From: Chthoniobacterales bacterium
GTDB taxonomy: Bacteria > Verrucomicrobiota > Verrucomicrobiia > Chthoniobacterales > UBA10450
Reading direction: 5' to 3'
DNA: 8,442 bases
Assembly: GCA_025980625.1 (NCBI GenBank)
Contig: JAICXG010000119.1
Coordinates: 1-8,442, forward strand
The position numbers and the translations under genes were made by a program. Under the pieces are notes generated by a model. That model was given only the letters and a program-made list of their open reading frames with translations, did no database searches and was not told where the DNA came from. This document shows positions 1 to 6,333 of this stretch, piece by piece. Numbering within the stretch: the first letter of the stretch is position 1; each line of letters begins with the position of its first letter.

Positions 1-14
1 GAACTTTTTTGATC

Positions 15-27
15 TACCGGTCAGCAG
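15..27 (+). repeat. 13-nt direct repeat TACCGGTCAGCAG, copy A
   Basis: Identical to 7493-7505. It lies in the 133-nt gap beyond the 3' end of the ligase gene. Here it is part of a larger inverted repeat (5-39): TTTTTTGA pairs with TCAAAAAA, and CCGG with CCGG around a 7-nt loop, with a 4-nt bulge. The T-run precedes and the A-run follows the stem on both strands, the reverse of an intrinsic terminator. Confidence 0.6.
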
Positions 28-54
28 CCGGTCAAAAAATGCGGTGGTCAGCCG

Positions 55-66
55 AAAACTAGTTTT
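55..66. other. 12-bp perfect AT-rich palindrome downstream of the ligase gene
   Basis: AAAACTAGTTTT is a perfect palindrome in the non-coding left edge. It may be a weak site for a dimeric protein or chance; nothing nearby decides it. I see no gene in 1-133. Confidence 0.3.
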
Positions 67-133
67 TCTCATGCGGCGCGACATGTGAGAAGCGCCCCAG
101 CTGCAATTGCGGTGAGCGATTCGAATACCGGCC

Positions 134-2896
134 CTACGCCGAACGGCTCTCCTCGGCCAGTTTCCGCGCGTAGGCGAGGGTGTCGATTGCGTCGACGGTT
201 TTGTCGCGGCGGATTGCTTTGATCCGCGGAAACCGCAGCGCCAGCCCGCTCGCGTGGCGGTTGCTCGGCTGAATCGAATTGAATGCGACTTCGAGCACGA
301 TGTCGGGCTTCACTTTGAGATAACGACCGCGATCGTTGGTCGCGTTTTTTCGAAAATGCTCCGTTAACTCGGCAATCTCGACATCGGTCAGACCGCTGTA
401 GGCTTTGCCGATCGGGAGCAACTCGCCGCTCGCTTCATCACGCACTGCAAAGGTATAATCGCTCAGGACATGATTGCGTTTGCCGTGCCCCAGCTCGGCT
501 GCGACGACGACGACATCGAGAGTCGCGAGTTCCTTCTTCAACTTGAACCAGGAGAGCCCGCGCCGCCCCGGTCTGTAGTGGCTTTGCGGGTCTTTGACCA
601 TCAAGCCTTCATTGAAACGACGCCGTGCCATCTGATAGGCGGCCTCGATTTCCTCCGCAGATTGCGCCGGCGCAACTTCGGCGTGCAGAAAACGTTCGGG
701 CAGCGTTAGACCGCCGAGCAGCTCGCGCCGTTCGCGCAGCGGCACCTTGAGGAGCGAGCGACCGTCGAGCCAGAGCAGATCGAAGACAACGAACACGACC
801 GGCACGTCCGCCGACGGTGCGTCGAAGAGGTCCGCGCTCTCGCTCTTGCGTCCGAGCCGCCTTTGCAGGTCGAAAAAGGTCAGCTTCCTTCCGTCTTCGA
901 AGGCCATGATTTCGCCATCGAGAATCACATCGACGGCAAAATCTCGCGCCTTCTCCGCCAGCTCCGCGAATTGCTCTGTGACTCGCCGCAGGTCGCGCGA
1001 GAAAAGCTCGACGCGATCGCCACCTCGATGGAGCTGGGCGCGGATGCCATCGAACTTGTCTTCGACGAAGACGACGGGGTAGTGGTTGCGCTGTTCGTTG
1101 GCGCGACCGGATTCATCGACTTCATTTTGCAGGCCTGGGTCGTTAGGCTGCGGTGCGACGAAGCGGGCCCAGATCGCTTCGGCGCTGGGCTCAGGGCTGG
1201 CGAGCATCACTTTAATGGGGCGGAAAAGCGTCAGCTCCGCGCGGTCGAGTTCGCCGCGCGCGGCGAGGAGCGCAGTCTTGCCGATGTCGCCTAACAACAT
1301 GTGGGCTTCTTTCACCTCGTCGATCGCGAGATTGAAGGCGCGGCCGATCGCTTCTTCGACCAATCCTTCGCGCAGACCGATCCGCAGGTCGCCGCTCAGG
1401 ATCTTCACGAGGTACTGCGCTTCGAGTGGCGAAAGCCGAGTGAAGCGCGCCTGAAGAAGCTCCGTCTTGCCGGCCGGACCGCGTGTTCGGTGGAGTGTCT
1501 CAAAAAGTTCGTAGGCTTCGCCTAACGAGAACGGTTCGGGCGCAGTCCGCCCTTCCAGCATTTCGAAGGTTGTTTTGCTCGCGTCGCCGTGGCTCGCGGC
1601 AATCCGGTGCAGCTCGGCATCGCTCCGGCGGCTCGCACCGAGGAGTGCGCGAAAGATAATCGCCCAGCCGGTTTGCACCGTGCGCTGGTCGTTTTGCGCG
1701 AACGGTTTTCCGGTGAAGAAGACGGCCGCAATCCGGAGCGCTCCGGGAGCGAGGGAGCGGAGATAGTCGGCAAGCAAGCCAATCTTTTCGAGCTTCGCGG
1801 GCGTGGCCGCAATTCGTTCGCCGAGCTCCGCGAAAGTCCTAAACTCGGACGATTCGTTAGGCCGGTTTGGTTGCATCGTCGCCGGCCTGCGCGTCGGCAG
1901 GGAAGATGTTGCCGGCAAACTCAGCTCCATCTGGTTCTCGGTCGTGAGGGGCCACGCTTCGATGCCGCGGTCGCCCAGGTCGCGCGCGAAATCGGCGGCA
2001 AAACCATGCAGCGTGAGAACACGCTGCGGCTGGACCAGCTCGACGTAGCGCATCAGGTCGGAGTAATCGGCATGATCGGAGAGCGGGAAAGCGGCGTCGA
2101 CCTGATAGCGGTAGATCGCGTTCGGCTCGACCGCCCAGCCACTGATCATCGCCACTCTTCTGTTCGTTAGGCGTTGGATCATGCGGGAACGATTCACACT
2201 CGGCGGACAGATCAGCACTTTGCCGGCGGTGGCGTTTGGGTTGTAACGCTCGTATTCGCAGAACGATTGCCCAAACTGCTCGTAGATCCGCGTCATCTGG
2301 TAAACCGAGCCGTGAAGCATCGGACGCAGATCGGCATCGCTCAGCGAGCAGAGAATTTCCTGGGCCTTGCCTAACGAGTATCCCAGGAGGATGGGCGTCG
2401 CGCCTTCTTCGAGCGCTTCGCGGCAGAAGGCGACGATCTGTTGCACCACGAGTTCGGTGGGCGGGAAGCGATAACGCGGCCGGCCAAAAGTCGTTTCCAT
2501 GATGAGAGTCTCGGCCTTCGTCCACTCCGCGGGCTCGGCGGAACGACCCGGGCGCAGTTTGAAGTCGCCGCTATAGAGCAGGCTGCCCGCTTCCGTTTCG
2601 AGGAAGAATTGAGCCGAGCCAAAGATGTGGCCGGCCGGGAAGAGCGTGACACGCAAACTGCGCACATCGGTTGATTGGCCAAAGGCAAGGACGTGTTCGC
2701 GCCGCCGGCCGGGCATCCGCGCCTGCATCAAACGCGCGGTGCCCTCCGAGACGATGATTTCCTCGTGGGGCGCGATGTGATCGCTGTGCGCGTGGGAAAC
2801 GAAAGCGAACGGTTTCGCGTCCCACGGGTCGAGCCAGATGTTGTCGTTAGGCAGAAAAACGCCGCGCTCGTATCGGACCGGGATCACAAGGGACAT
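134..2896 (-). CDS. Fused MBL-fold DNA exonuclease / ATP-dependent DNA ligase
   Basis: A 920-residue two-enzyme fusion for DNA end processing and nick sealing. Residues 1 to about 330 are a metallo-beta-lactamase/beta-CASP nuclease of the SNM1/Artemis-like 'ligase-associated exonuclease' family: SHAHSDH at 34-40 holds the HxHxDH metal site, with further likely ligands His90 (PAGH), Asp111 (SGDF), the DHADY segment at 274-278 and His297. After a Pro/Asn-rich linker (about 331-352) come the ligase N-terminal DNA-binding domain (about 353-580) and the catalytic core. Lys614 in EDKFDGIR is the expected adenylated lysine; DGE at 660-662, FDLLWLDG near 705-712, EGLMVKDP at 763-770 and WFKLKK at 783-788 are the other nucleotidyltransferase motifs, followed by an OB-fold ending near RFPRIKAIRRDK. 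All key residues appear intact, so both activities are probably real. In many bacteria these are separate adjacent genes; here they are one chain. The ATG start puts the nuclease motif at its usual distance from the N-terminus, though no Shine-Dalgarno is visible. It is transcribed divergently from the lipoprotein gene. It carries six exact copies of the GCCTAACGA word. Confidence 0.95.
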   Translation of the reverse strand: MSLVIPVRYERGVFLPNDNIWLDPWDAKPFAFVSHAHSDHIAPHEEIIVSEGTARLMQARMPGRRREHVLAFGQSTDVRSLRVTLFPAGHIFGSAQFFLETEAGSLLYSGDFKLRPGRSAEPAEWTKAETLIMETTFGRPRYRFPPTELVVQQIVAFCREALEEGATPILLGYSLGKAQEILCSLSDADLRPMLHGSVYQMTRIYEQFGQSFCEYERYNPNATAGKVLICPPSVNRSRMIQRLTNRRVAMISGWAVEPNAIYRYQVDAAFPLSDHADYSDLMRYVELVQPQRVLTLHGFAADFARDLGDRGIEAWPLTTENQMELSLPATSSLPTRRPATMQPNRPNESSEFRTFAELGERIAATPAKLEKIGLLADYLRSLAPGALRIAAVFFTGKPFAQNDQRTVQTGWAIIFRALLGASRRSDAELHRIAASHGDASKTTFEMLEGRTAPEPFSLGEAYELFETLHRTRGPAGKTELLQARFTRLSPLEAQYLVKILSGDLRIGLREGLVEEAIGRAFNLAIDEVKEAHMLLGDIGKTALLAARGELDRAELTLFRPIKVMLASPEPSAEAIWARFVAPQPNDPGLQNEVDESGRANEQRNHYPVVFVEDKFDGIRAQLHRGGDRVELFSRDLRRVTEQFAELAEKARDFAVDVILDGEIMAFEDGRKLTFFDLQRRLGRKSESADLFDAPSADVPVVFVVFDLLWLDGRSLLKVPLRERRELLGGLTLPERFLHAEVAPAQSAEEIEAAYQMARRRFNEGLMVKDPQSHYRPGRRGLSWFKLKKELATLDVVVVAAELGHGKRNHVLSDYTFAVRDEASGELLPIGKAYSGLTDVEIAELTEHFRKNATNDRGRYLKVKPDIVLEVAFNSIQPSNRHASGLALRFPRIKAIRRDKTVDAIDTLAYARKLAEESRSA
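1140..1148 (-). repeat. GCCTAACGA word, copy 1
   Basis: Exact 9-mer on the minus strand, inside the ligase gene. It encodes Pro-Asn-Asp (584-586) in a non-conserved insertion between the ligase DNA-binding and catalytic domains, just before the EDKFDG motif. Confidence 0.9.
1289..1297 (+). repeat. GCCTAACGA near-match (GCCTAACAA)
   Basis: Eight of nine bases match. It lies in the ligase gene, where the complementary strand reads Leu-Leu-Gly with a TTA leucine codon. It could be a decayed or less favoured copy of the word, or chance. Confidence 0.45.
1520..1528 (+). repeat. GCCTAACGA word, copy 2
   Basis: Exact 9-mer on the plus strand, antisense to the ligase gene. The gene reads it as Ser-Leu-Gly (457-459), using TTA for leucine. 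Confidence 0.9.
1854..1862 (-). repeat. GCCTAACGA word, copy 3
   Basis: Exact 9-mer on the minus strand. It encodes Pro-Asn-Glu (346-348) in the linker joining the nuclease and ligase halves of the fusion, a position expected to tolerate sequence change. Confidence 0.9.
2164..2172 (-). repeat. GCCTAACGA word, copy 4
   Basis: Exact 9-mer on the minus strand in the nuclease domain. It is read in a different frame from the other sense-strand copies, as Leu-Thr-Asn (243-245, within QRLTNRR). Confidence 0.9.
2369..2377 (+). repeat. GCCTAACGA word, copy 5
   Basis: Exact 9-mer on the plus strand, antisense to the nuclease domain. The gene reads it as Ser-Leu-Gly (174-176, within LGYSLGKAQE). Confidence 0.9.
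2844..2852 (-). repeat. GCCTAACGA word, copy 6
   Basis: Exact 9-mer on the minus strand near the 5' end of the nuclease-ligase gene. It encodes Pro-Asn-Asp (16-18). Confidence 0.9.
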
Positions 2897-2950
2897 TTAC
2901 TCAAGGCCGAGGCGGCGCGCGAACGTCACACGCTTTGGTTTCTGCGCGTC

Positions 2951-2981
2951 ATCCTGCTCGCAGGGAGAGCAAGAGCAGGAT
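2951..2981. repeat. Intergenic inverted repeat, GAGCAGGA type
   Basis: Perfect 9-nt arms ATCCTGCTC (2951-2959) and GAGCAGGAT (2973-2981) enclose a 13-nt purine-rich loop. It lies between the divergent ligase and lipoprotein genes. The right side resembles the purine tract before dnaJ (AGCAAGA then GCAGGA), suggesting two members of one dispersed family. Confidence 0.65.
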
Positions 2982-3004
2982 TATGAGCCGGAGGTTGAGG
3001 TGGA

Positions 3005-3033
3005 TTGACACCGAGGCCCGGCTCCCGTTTCAT
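3005..3033 (+). promoter_or_regulatory. Candidate sigma-70-like promoter for the lipoprotein gene
   Basis: A perfect TTGACA (3005-3010) is followed after 17 nt by TTTCAT (3028-3033), which matches TATAAT at four of six positions. Transcription would start near 3040, almost on the GTG at 3043. It lies within the upstream extension of the same frame, which argues further for the GTG start if the promoter is real. Confidence 0.4.
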
Positions 3034-3042
3034 GCTCGCGTC

Positions 3043-3555
3043 GTGAAAAACGTGCTTCTTCTTTTTTGCCTCGCGCTTGCGGGCTGTGCCACGACTCAGC
3101 CGCGACCCTACCAGGTGGTCAACCCAAAGCCTCCCCCGATCGCTTTGGATCGCGCTTTCCAGTTCCGCAAAATTGAGGAGTATTTTCTCGATCCGGTCCC
3201 GCCTCGGCTCACCACGCAAACGAATGCCGCGGTCGCTTTCGAACGCAATTACCGCCTCTTCGGGGCGATTACCTCGCTCGATCAGCACATGCTTTACGGC
3301 ACGTATTTCGACTTTTATTGGCGCGCCACACGGGACACAGACGTGCGTCTGCGACTGGAATATCGGCAGGAGAAACTGCATGCCCTGGTGCAGGCACGCG
3401 AGGTTCGTTATGCACACGCGCGAGGACATCATCACACCGAGGTCGCGATCATTGGCGACGATTTTTTCGATGACGGGCGAGTGATCGCATGGCGTGCTTC
3501 GCTGATCGTAGGCGGCCGGATTGTGGCGCTGAGTCGATCTTATCTCTGGGAGTGA
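3043..3555 (+). CDS. Small predicted lipoprotein, function unknown
   Basis: A 170-residue protein if started at the GTG. That start gives a textbook lipoprotein signal peptide: Met-Lys-Asn, a short hydrophobic stretch, then a lipobox LAGC with the lipidated cysteine at position 15. The product is therefore probably anchored in the outer or inner membrane facing the periplasm. The frame stays open upstream (ATG at 2983 and 2935), but those starts would put 20-36 charged residues ahead of the signal peptide, so the GTG is preferred. The mature part has a proline-rich segment (about 20-36), then a soluble domain rich in aromatic and charged residues (YFDFYWRATRDTD..), a histidine patch RGHHH near 126-130, and GDDFFDDGRV near 138-147. 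I recognise no characterised family. A TTGACA box lies 38 nt before the GTG. Its role cannot be inferred from the neighbouring ligase or stress-signalling genes. Confidence 0.8.
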   Translation: MKNVLLLFCLALAGCATTQPRPYQVVNPKPPPIALDRAFQFRKIEEYFLDPVPPRLTTQTNAAVAFERNYRLFGAITSLDQHMLYGTYFDFYWRATRDTDVRLRLEYRQEKLHALVQAREVRYAHARGHHHTEVAIIGDDFFDDGRVIAWRASLIVGGRIVALSRSYLWE

Positions 3556-3668
3556 AGCGGCCCTGGCGCGACTTGAACGCAGGCCGCAGATTAGAATGAA
3601 ATCGGAAGTTGATCCGCCGGTTTCGCCCTGATAGCTAGCGATTAGATCGGCGAACGCGCCGGGTTAGA

Positions 3669-3696
3669 TTGACAGTACCCTGCGAAATTTTACCTT
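3669..3696 (+). promoter_or_regulatory. Candidate promoter for the STAS-phosphatase-grpE run
   Basis: A perfect TTGACA (3669-3674) is followed after 16 nt by a weak TACCTT (3691-3696). The expected transcription start is only a few bases before the GTG at 3706. It sits in the only gap before the five-gene plus-strand run and resembles the arrangement in front of the lipoprotein gene. The -10 box is poor. Confidence 0.35.
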
Positions 3697-3705
3697 TGGT
3701 AAGTC

Positions 3706-4221
3706 GTGCAGTCCTCGATTCAAGTAGGCGTCAACGGCCCGGTTGTCTGGGTACGCGTGGCTGGGCGGGGCAGCTTTCTTGAGAGTGGCAGCTTAAAAGA
3801 GTTTGGCCGCGAAATGGTGAATAGAGGTTATCGCGAGTTCGTCTTCGATCTGGAAGAGTGCGCCATGATGGATTCGACTTTCATGGGGACGATGGCGGGA
3901 ATGGCATTGCGCTTGAAAGAACTCGGCCAGGGTCGTCTGCGAGTGATTCACTGCGGCCAACGCAGCCGGGAACTGCTCTCCGGTTTGGGATTGGATCAGA
4001 TCTTTGACATCCAATCCGATGGCGCGGCCTCGGCCCCGCGCTGCGACCTTTTAGAGAAGACCGAACAGGACGGAGCGGCCACCGCCAAGCGTGAACAGGC
4101 GGCCACGATGCTTGAGGCACACGAAGCCCTCTGCGAAGCGCAGCCGGAAAATATTACCCGCTTCAAGGATGTCCTCGAATATCTGAAACAAGATCTTCGG
4201 CACGAGAGCCCGGCGAAGTAA
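3706..4221 (+). CDS. STAS-domain anti-sigma-factor antagonist (SpoIIAA/RsbV-like)
   Basis: A 171-residue cytoplasmic protein. Residues 1-105 form a STAS domain, recognisable from the beta-strand VVWVRVAGRGSF, then FVFDLEEC, then the phospho-acceptor loop MMDSTFMGTMAG, where Ser57 after Asp56 is the expected phosphorylation site. Proteins of this family bind an anti-sigma kinase when unphosphorylated and so release a sigma factor; a PP2C phosphatase reactivates them. The next gene, 15 nt downstream, encodes just such a phosphatase, which supports a partner-switching pair. The STAS domain is followed by a tail of about 65 residues (106-171): first polar and alanine-rich, then a helical EAHEALCEA..FKDVLEYLKQDL segment, not found in minimal SpoIIAA. 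The start is GTG with no clear Shine-Dalgarno; a TTGACA box lies 37 nt upstream. No kinase gene is in the window, so the target sigma factor is unknown. Confidence 0.88.
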   Translation: MQSSIQVGVNGPVVWVRVAGRGSFLESGSLKEFGREMVNRGYREFVFDLEECAMMDSTFMGTMAGMALRLKELGQGRLRVIHCGQRSRELLSGLGLDQIFDIQSDGAASAPRCDLLEKTEQDGAATAKREQAATMLEAHEALCEAQPENITRFKDVLEYLKQDLRHESPAK

Positions 4222-4236
4222 CCTGGCTTCGGCCCC

Positions 4237-5670
4237 ATGCGTTTTCTTCTCTTCGGGCTGCTTGTCGCTGCGCTTCTCGGCTGGCTGCTCACCTACCAGC
4301 GCTCGCGTTGGCGCATCCGCGCCCTCGAGCGTTCGAACGAAGCCATTCAGGTCGAGGAAAATCTGGTTTTCGATTTTCTCCATGGGCTCGGGGAAGCCTT
4401 TCGCGATGTCATTCGGCCACACGATCTGCATCGGCTGATCGTCGAAAGTTCGGTCCGCATTCTCGATGCCCACGGCGGTGCGCTCTATCTCGTTGATCGC
4501 AGCGGGATGCGGTTGATGCCGGCGTTTCTTTCCCGCGGTTGTCCGCCGCTCATCGATGTCCCCGAGCGCGTTCTGCAACAGGCCACGACGAACCCGGCCG
4601 CGCTCGATAGTTTTCTTCGCTCCCATCCAATCGAAATGGATGAAGGGCTCGTCGGCCGCCTTTGGAAAAGCGGCGAGGCGGTGCTGCTAAGCGACCTGGC
4701 CGACGCGCCAGAGCTCTCAAAACTGCGCGACACCGCGCATGGCACCGCTTCGGTCATGATTACGCCACTGCTTTACGGCCGGCAAAATCTCGGCGTTCTC
4801 GCTTTGGCCAATGGACCGATGAGCGCGTCGTTTACCCCGAGCGATTTTGTGGTCTTCAAATCAATCTCGGAGCAATCCGCTTTTGCTCTCTATAACGCCA
4901 TCATTTATTCGGAAGCGAACGAAAAGAAGCGGCTCGACCACGACCTCCAGATTGCGCGTGACATTCAGCGAATTCTCCTGCCCTCGCAGCCGCCGCCGAT
5001 CGAGGGTTTCGATATCGCAGGCGTGAATCTGCCCGCCCGCCAGGTGAGCGGCGATTATTTCGATTACATCACTGTCGATGAGGAACGGCTCGGTGTCGTC
5101 ATCGCCGATGTCTCGGGCAAAGGCGTGCCCGCGTCGCTCATCATGGCGATCTGCCGGAGCGTATTACGGGCCGAGGCGCGGCTCGCGCAATCGCCGGCGG
5201 AGGTTTTACGAAAGGTGAATCGCCAGCTTTATCCCGATATCAAGGAGGACATGTTCATCAGCATGGCTTACGTAATTCTCGATCACAAGAATGACCACGT
5301 GACCCTCTCCCGCGGAGGGCACGACGCGCCGTTGCTGTATCGCGCTGCGACCCGCGAAGTCGCGGTATTGAAGCCCTCGGGCATGGCCCTGGGCATTGAC
5401 AGCGGGGACGTGTTCGATAGGATAACCGGCGATTTTTCCGTGCCCCTCGAACGCGATGATTGCCTGGTGCTTTACACCGACGGCGTCACCGAAGCGCTCG
5501 ACGCCAACGGCGATGAATTCGGCCCCGAACGGATGATCCGATCGCTGCGCGCGAGCGCGAAGGAGGGGGCGCAGGGAGTGATCAACCGCATCACCGCGGA
5601 CGTTCGCAATTTCGCCGGCGGCCATCCGCAACATGACGACATCACTTTAATTGTAGTGCGAAAAATATGA
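4237..5670 (+). CDS. Membrane-anchored GAF + SpoIIE/RsbU-type PP2C serine phosphatase
   Basis: A 477-residue sensor phosphatase. An N-terminal hydrophobic helix (about residues 3-19) followed by basic residues suggests a single membrane anchor with the rest in the cytoplasm. A short alpha-helical linker (about 25-55) leads into a GAF domain (about 55-225), which would bind a small ligand or sense a signal not identifiable from sequence. A helix at about 225-250 (ARDIQRILLP) precedes a SpoIIE/PP2C domain to the C-terminus. Likely metal-binding acidic residues are present: Asp273 in SGDYFD, Asp291 in ADVSGKG, Asp415 in YTDGVTEA and Asp467/468 in QHDDIT. It is predicted to dephosphorylate the STAS protein encoded 15 nt upstream. 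Its TGA stop overlaps the ATG of grpE (ATGA), implying translational coupling with a chaperone gene. Neither this gene nor the STAS gene contains a GCCTAACGA word, unlike the genes on both sides. Confidence 0.92.
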   Translation: MRFLLFGLLVAALLGWLLTYQRSRWRIRALERSNEAIQVEENLVFDFLHGLGEAFRDVIRPHDLHRLIVESSVRILDAHGGALYLVDRSGMRLMPAFLSRGCPPLIDVPERVLQQATTNPAALDSFLRSHPIEMDEGLVGRLWKSGEAVLLSDLADAPELSKLRDTAHGTASVMITPLLYGRQNLGVLALANGPMSASFTPSDFVVFKSISEQSAFALYNAIIYSEANEKKRLDHDLQIARDIQRILLPSQPPPIEGFDIAGVNLPARQVSGDYFDYITVDEERLGVVIADVSGKGVPASLIMAICRSVLRAEARLAQSPAEVLRKVNRQLYPDIKEDMFISMAYVILDHKNDHVTLSRGGHDAPLLYRAATREVAVLKPSGMALGIDSGDVFDRITGDFSVPLERDDCLVLYTDGVTEALDANGDEFGPERMIRSLRASAKEGAQGVINRITADVRNFAGGHPQHDDITLIVVRKI

Positions 5671-6257
5671 AGACTTCGAAACAGGAACGCCGCCAGATTC
5701 CGGTGACCGACGAACAGCCCTCGCCTAACGAGAGACCGGAAGACCCGCCTAACGAACAAACATCCGCCGCCAGCGTGGAGGCGGACGGGGAAGATCCCAC
5801 CGCCGGCCTGCAGGCCGATCTCGATCGCTTCCGCGATCTGGCCCTTCGCAGCCAGGCTGATTTCGACAATTTCAAAAAGCGCGCCGCTCGCGAGAAGGAA
5901 GATGCGATCAAGTATGCCAATAGCTCGCTGCTCGAGCGGCTGATCGCGATCGTCGATAACTTCGAGCTCGGCCTCTCCGCGGCCAAAGGCGAGGGTGGCG
6001 AAAACTCCGCGATTTACTCCGGAATGAGCCTGGTCTTGAAACAATTGAACGATTTTCTCGCCGAGAACGGCCTCCAGCCGGTCGAAGCCGAAGGGAAAAA
6101 GTTCGATCCCAACCTGCACGAAGCGATCGCCCATGAACCGAGCGACGAAGTGCCCGAAGGCCACGTCGTTAGGCAAATGCGCCGTGGTTACCAGTTGAAG
6201 GACCGCTTACTCCGGCCTTCAACCGTCGTCGTCTCGCGCGGAAGGACGGCTGGCTAG
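5667..6257 (+). CDS. grpE: Nucleotide exchange factor GrpE for DnaK
   Basis: A 196-residue GrpE, a usual length. It releases ADP from the chaperone DnaK in the DnaK-DnaJ-GrpE cycle in the cytoplasm. Residues 1-45 are a charged, proline-rich and probably disordered tail. Residues 47-100 form the long dimerisation helix (LQADLDRFRDLALRSQADFDNFKKR). The C-terminal beta domain carries the family signature: FDPNLHEAI at 146-154 and MRRGYQLKDRLLRPSTVVVS at 171-190. The start codon overlaps the phosphatase stop by four bases and has no Shine-Dalgarno, so translation is probably coupled. The tail contains two in-frame GCCTAACGA words 24 nt apart, giving the repeated peptide PNE at 20-22 and 28-30. 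A third copy, in the opposite orientation, lies in the C-terminal domain (Val-Val-Arg, 167-169). dnaJ follows; dnaK is absent from the window, and I saw no CIRCE (HrcA) operator. Confidence 0.96.
   Translation: MKTSKQERRQIPVTDEQPSPNERPEDPPNEQTSAASVEADGEDPTAGLQADLDRFRDLALRSQADFDNFKKRAAREKEDAIKYANSSLLERLIAIVDNFELGLSAAKGEGGENSAIYSGMSLVLKQLNDFLAENGLQPVEAEGKKFDPNLHEAIAHEPSDEVPEGHVVRQMRRGYQLKDRLLRPSTVVVSRGRTAG
5723..5731 (+). repeat. GCCTAACGA word, copy 7
   Basis: Exact 9-mer in the disordered N-terminal tail of GrpE, encoding Pro-Asn-Glu (20-22). It is the first of two copies starting 24 nt apart in the same frame. Confidence 0.9.
5747..5755 (+). repeat. GCCTAACGA word, copy 8
   Basis: Exact 9-mer, second of the close pair in the GrpE tail, encoding Pro-Asn-Glu (28-30). 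Sequence between and around the two copies is not repeated, so the pair does not look like a simple tandem duplication. Confidence 0.9.
6166..6174 (-). repeat. GCCTAACGA word, copy 9
   Basis: Exact 9-mer on the minus strand, within the GrpE C-terminal domain. The gene reads it as Val-Val-Arg (167-169) just before the MRRGYQLKDR signature. Confidence 0.9.
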
Positions 6258-6262
6258 CAAAC

Positions 6263-6315
6263 CTCCTGCTCAATTCGTGGTTCGACAAAGAAGGAGCAGA
6301 AGCAAGAAGCAGGAG
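6263..6315. repeat. Intergenic inverted repeat before dnaJ, GAGCAGGA type
   Basis: Arms CTCCTGCT (6263-6270) and AGCAGGAG (6308-6315) flank 37 nt. An internal GAGCAG (6294-6299) can also pair with CTGCTC (6266-6271). The right half is a purine tract built from GAGCAGA / AGCAAGA / AGCAGGA units. It fills most of the 76-nt grpE-dnaJ gap and may form a hairpin affecting dnaJ expression or mRNA processing; function is unknown. Confidence 0.55.
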
Positions 6316-6333
6316 TAAGAACCGCCTCGATTC

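Noticed and set aside
5..39. Inverted repeat with T- and A-runs at the left edge as a bidirectional terminator
   Set aside because: On both strands the T-run precedes the stem and the A-run follows it, the wrong order for an intrinsic terminator.
1589..2170. 193-codon open frame on the plus strand, antisense to the nuclease-ligase gene
   Set aside because: The opposite strand holds clear catalytic motifs throughout; the plus frame is a GC-driven shadow with no recognisable domain. The same applies to the other long antisense frames in 470-2986, 5472-6176 and 6169-6801.
3648..3661. Small hairpin CGGCG-AACG-CGCCG between the lipoprotein and STAS genes as a terminator
   Set aside because: Only five base pairs and no following T-run; too weak to call.
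6258..6333. CIRCE or other heat-shock operator before dnaJ
   Set aside because: No TTAGCACTC-N9-GAGTGCTAA-like element is present; the inverted repeat found is of a different, purine-rich type.
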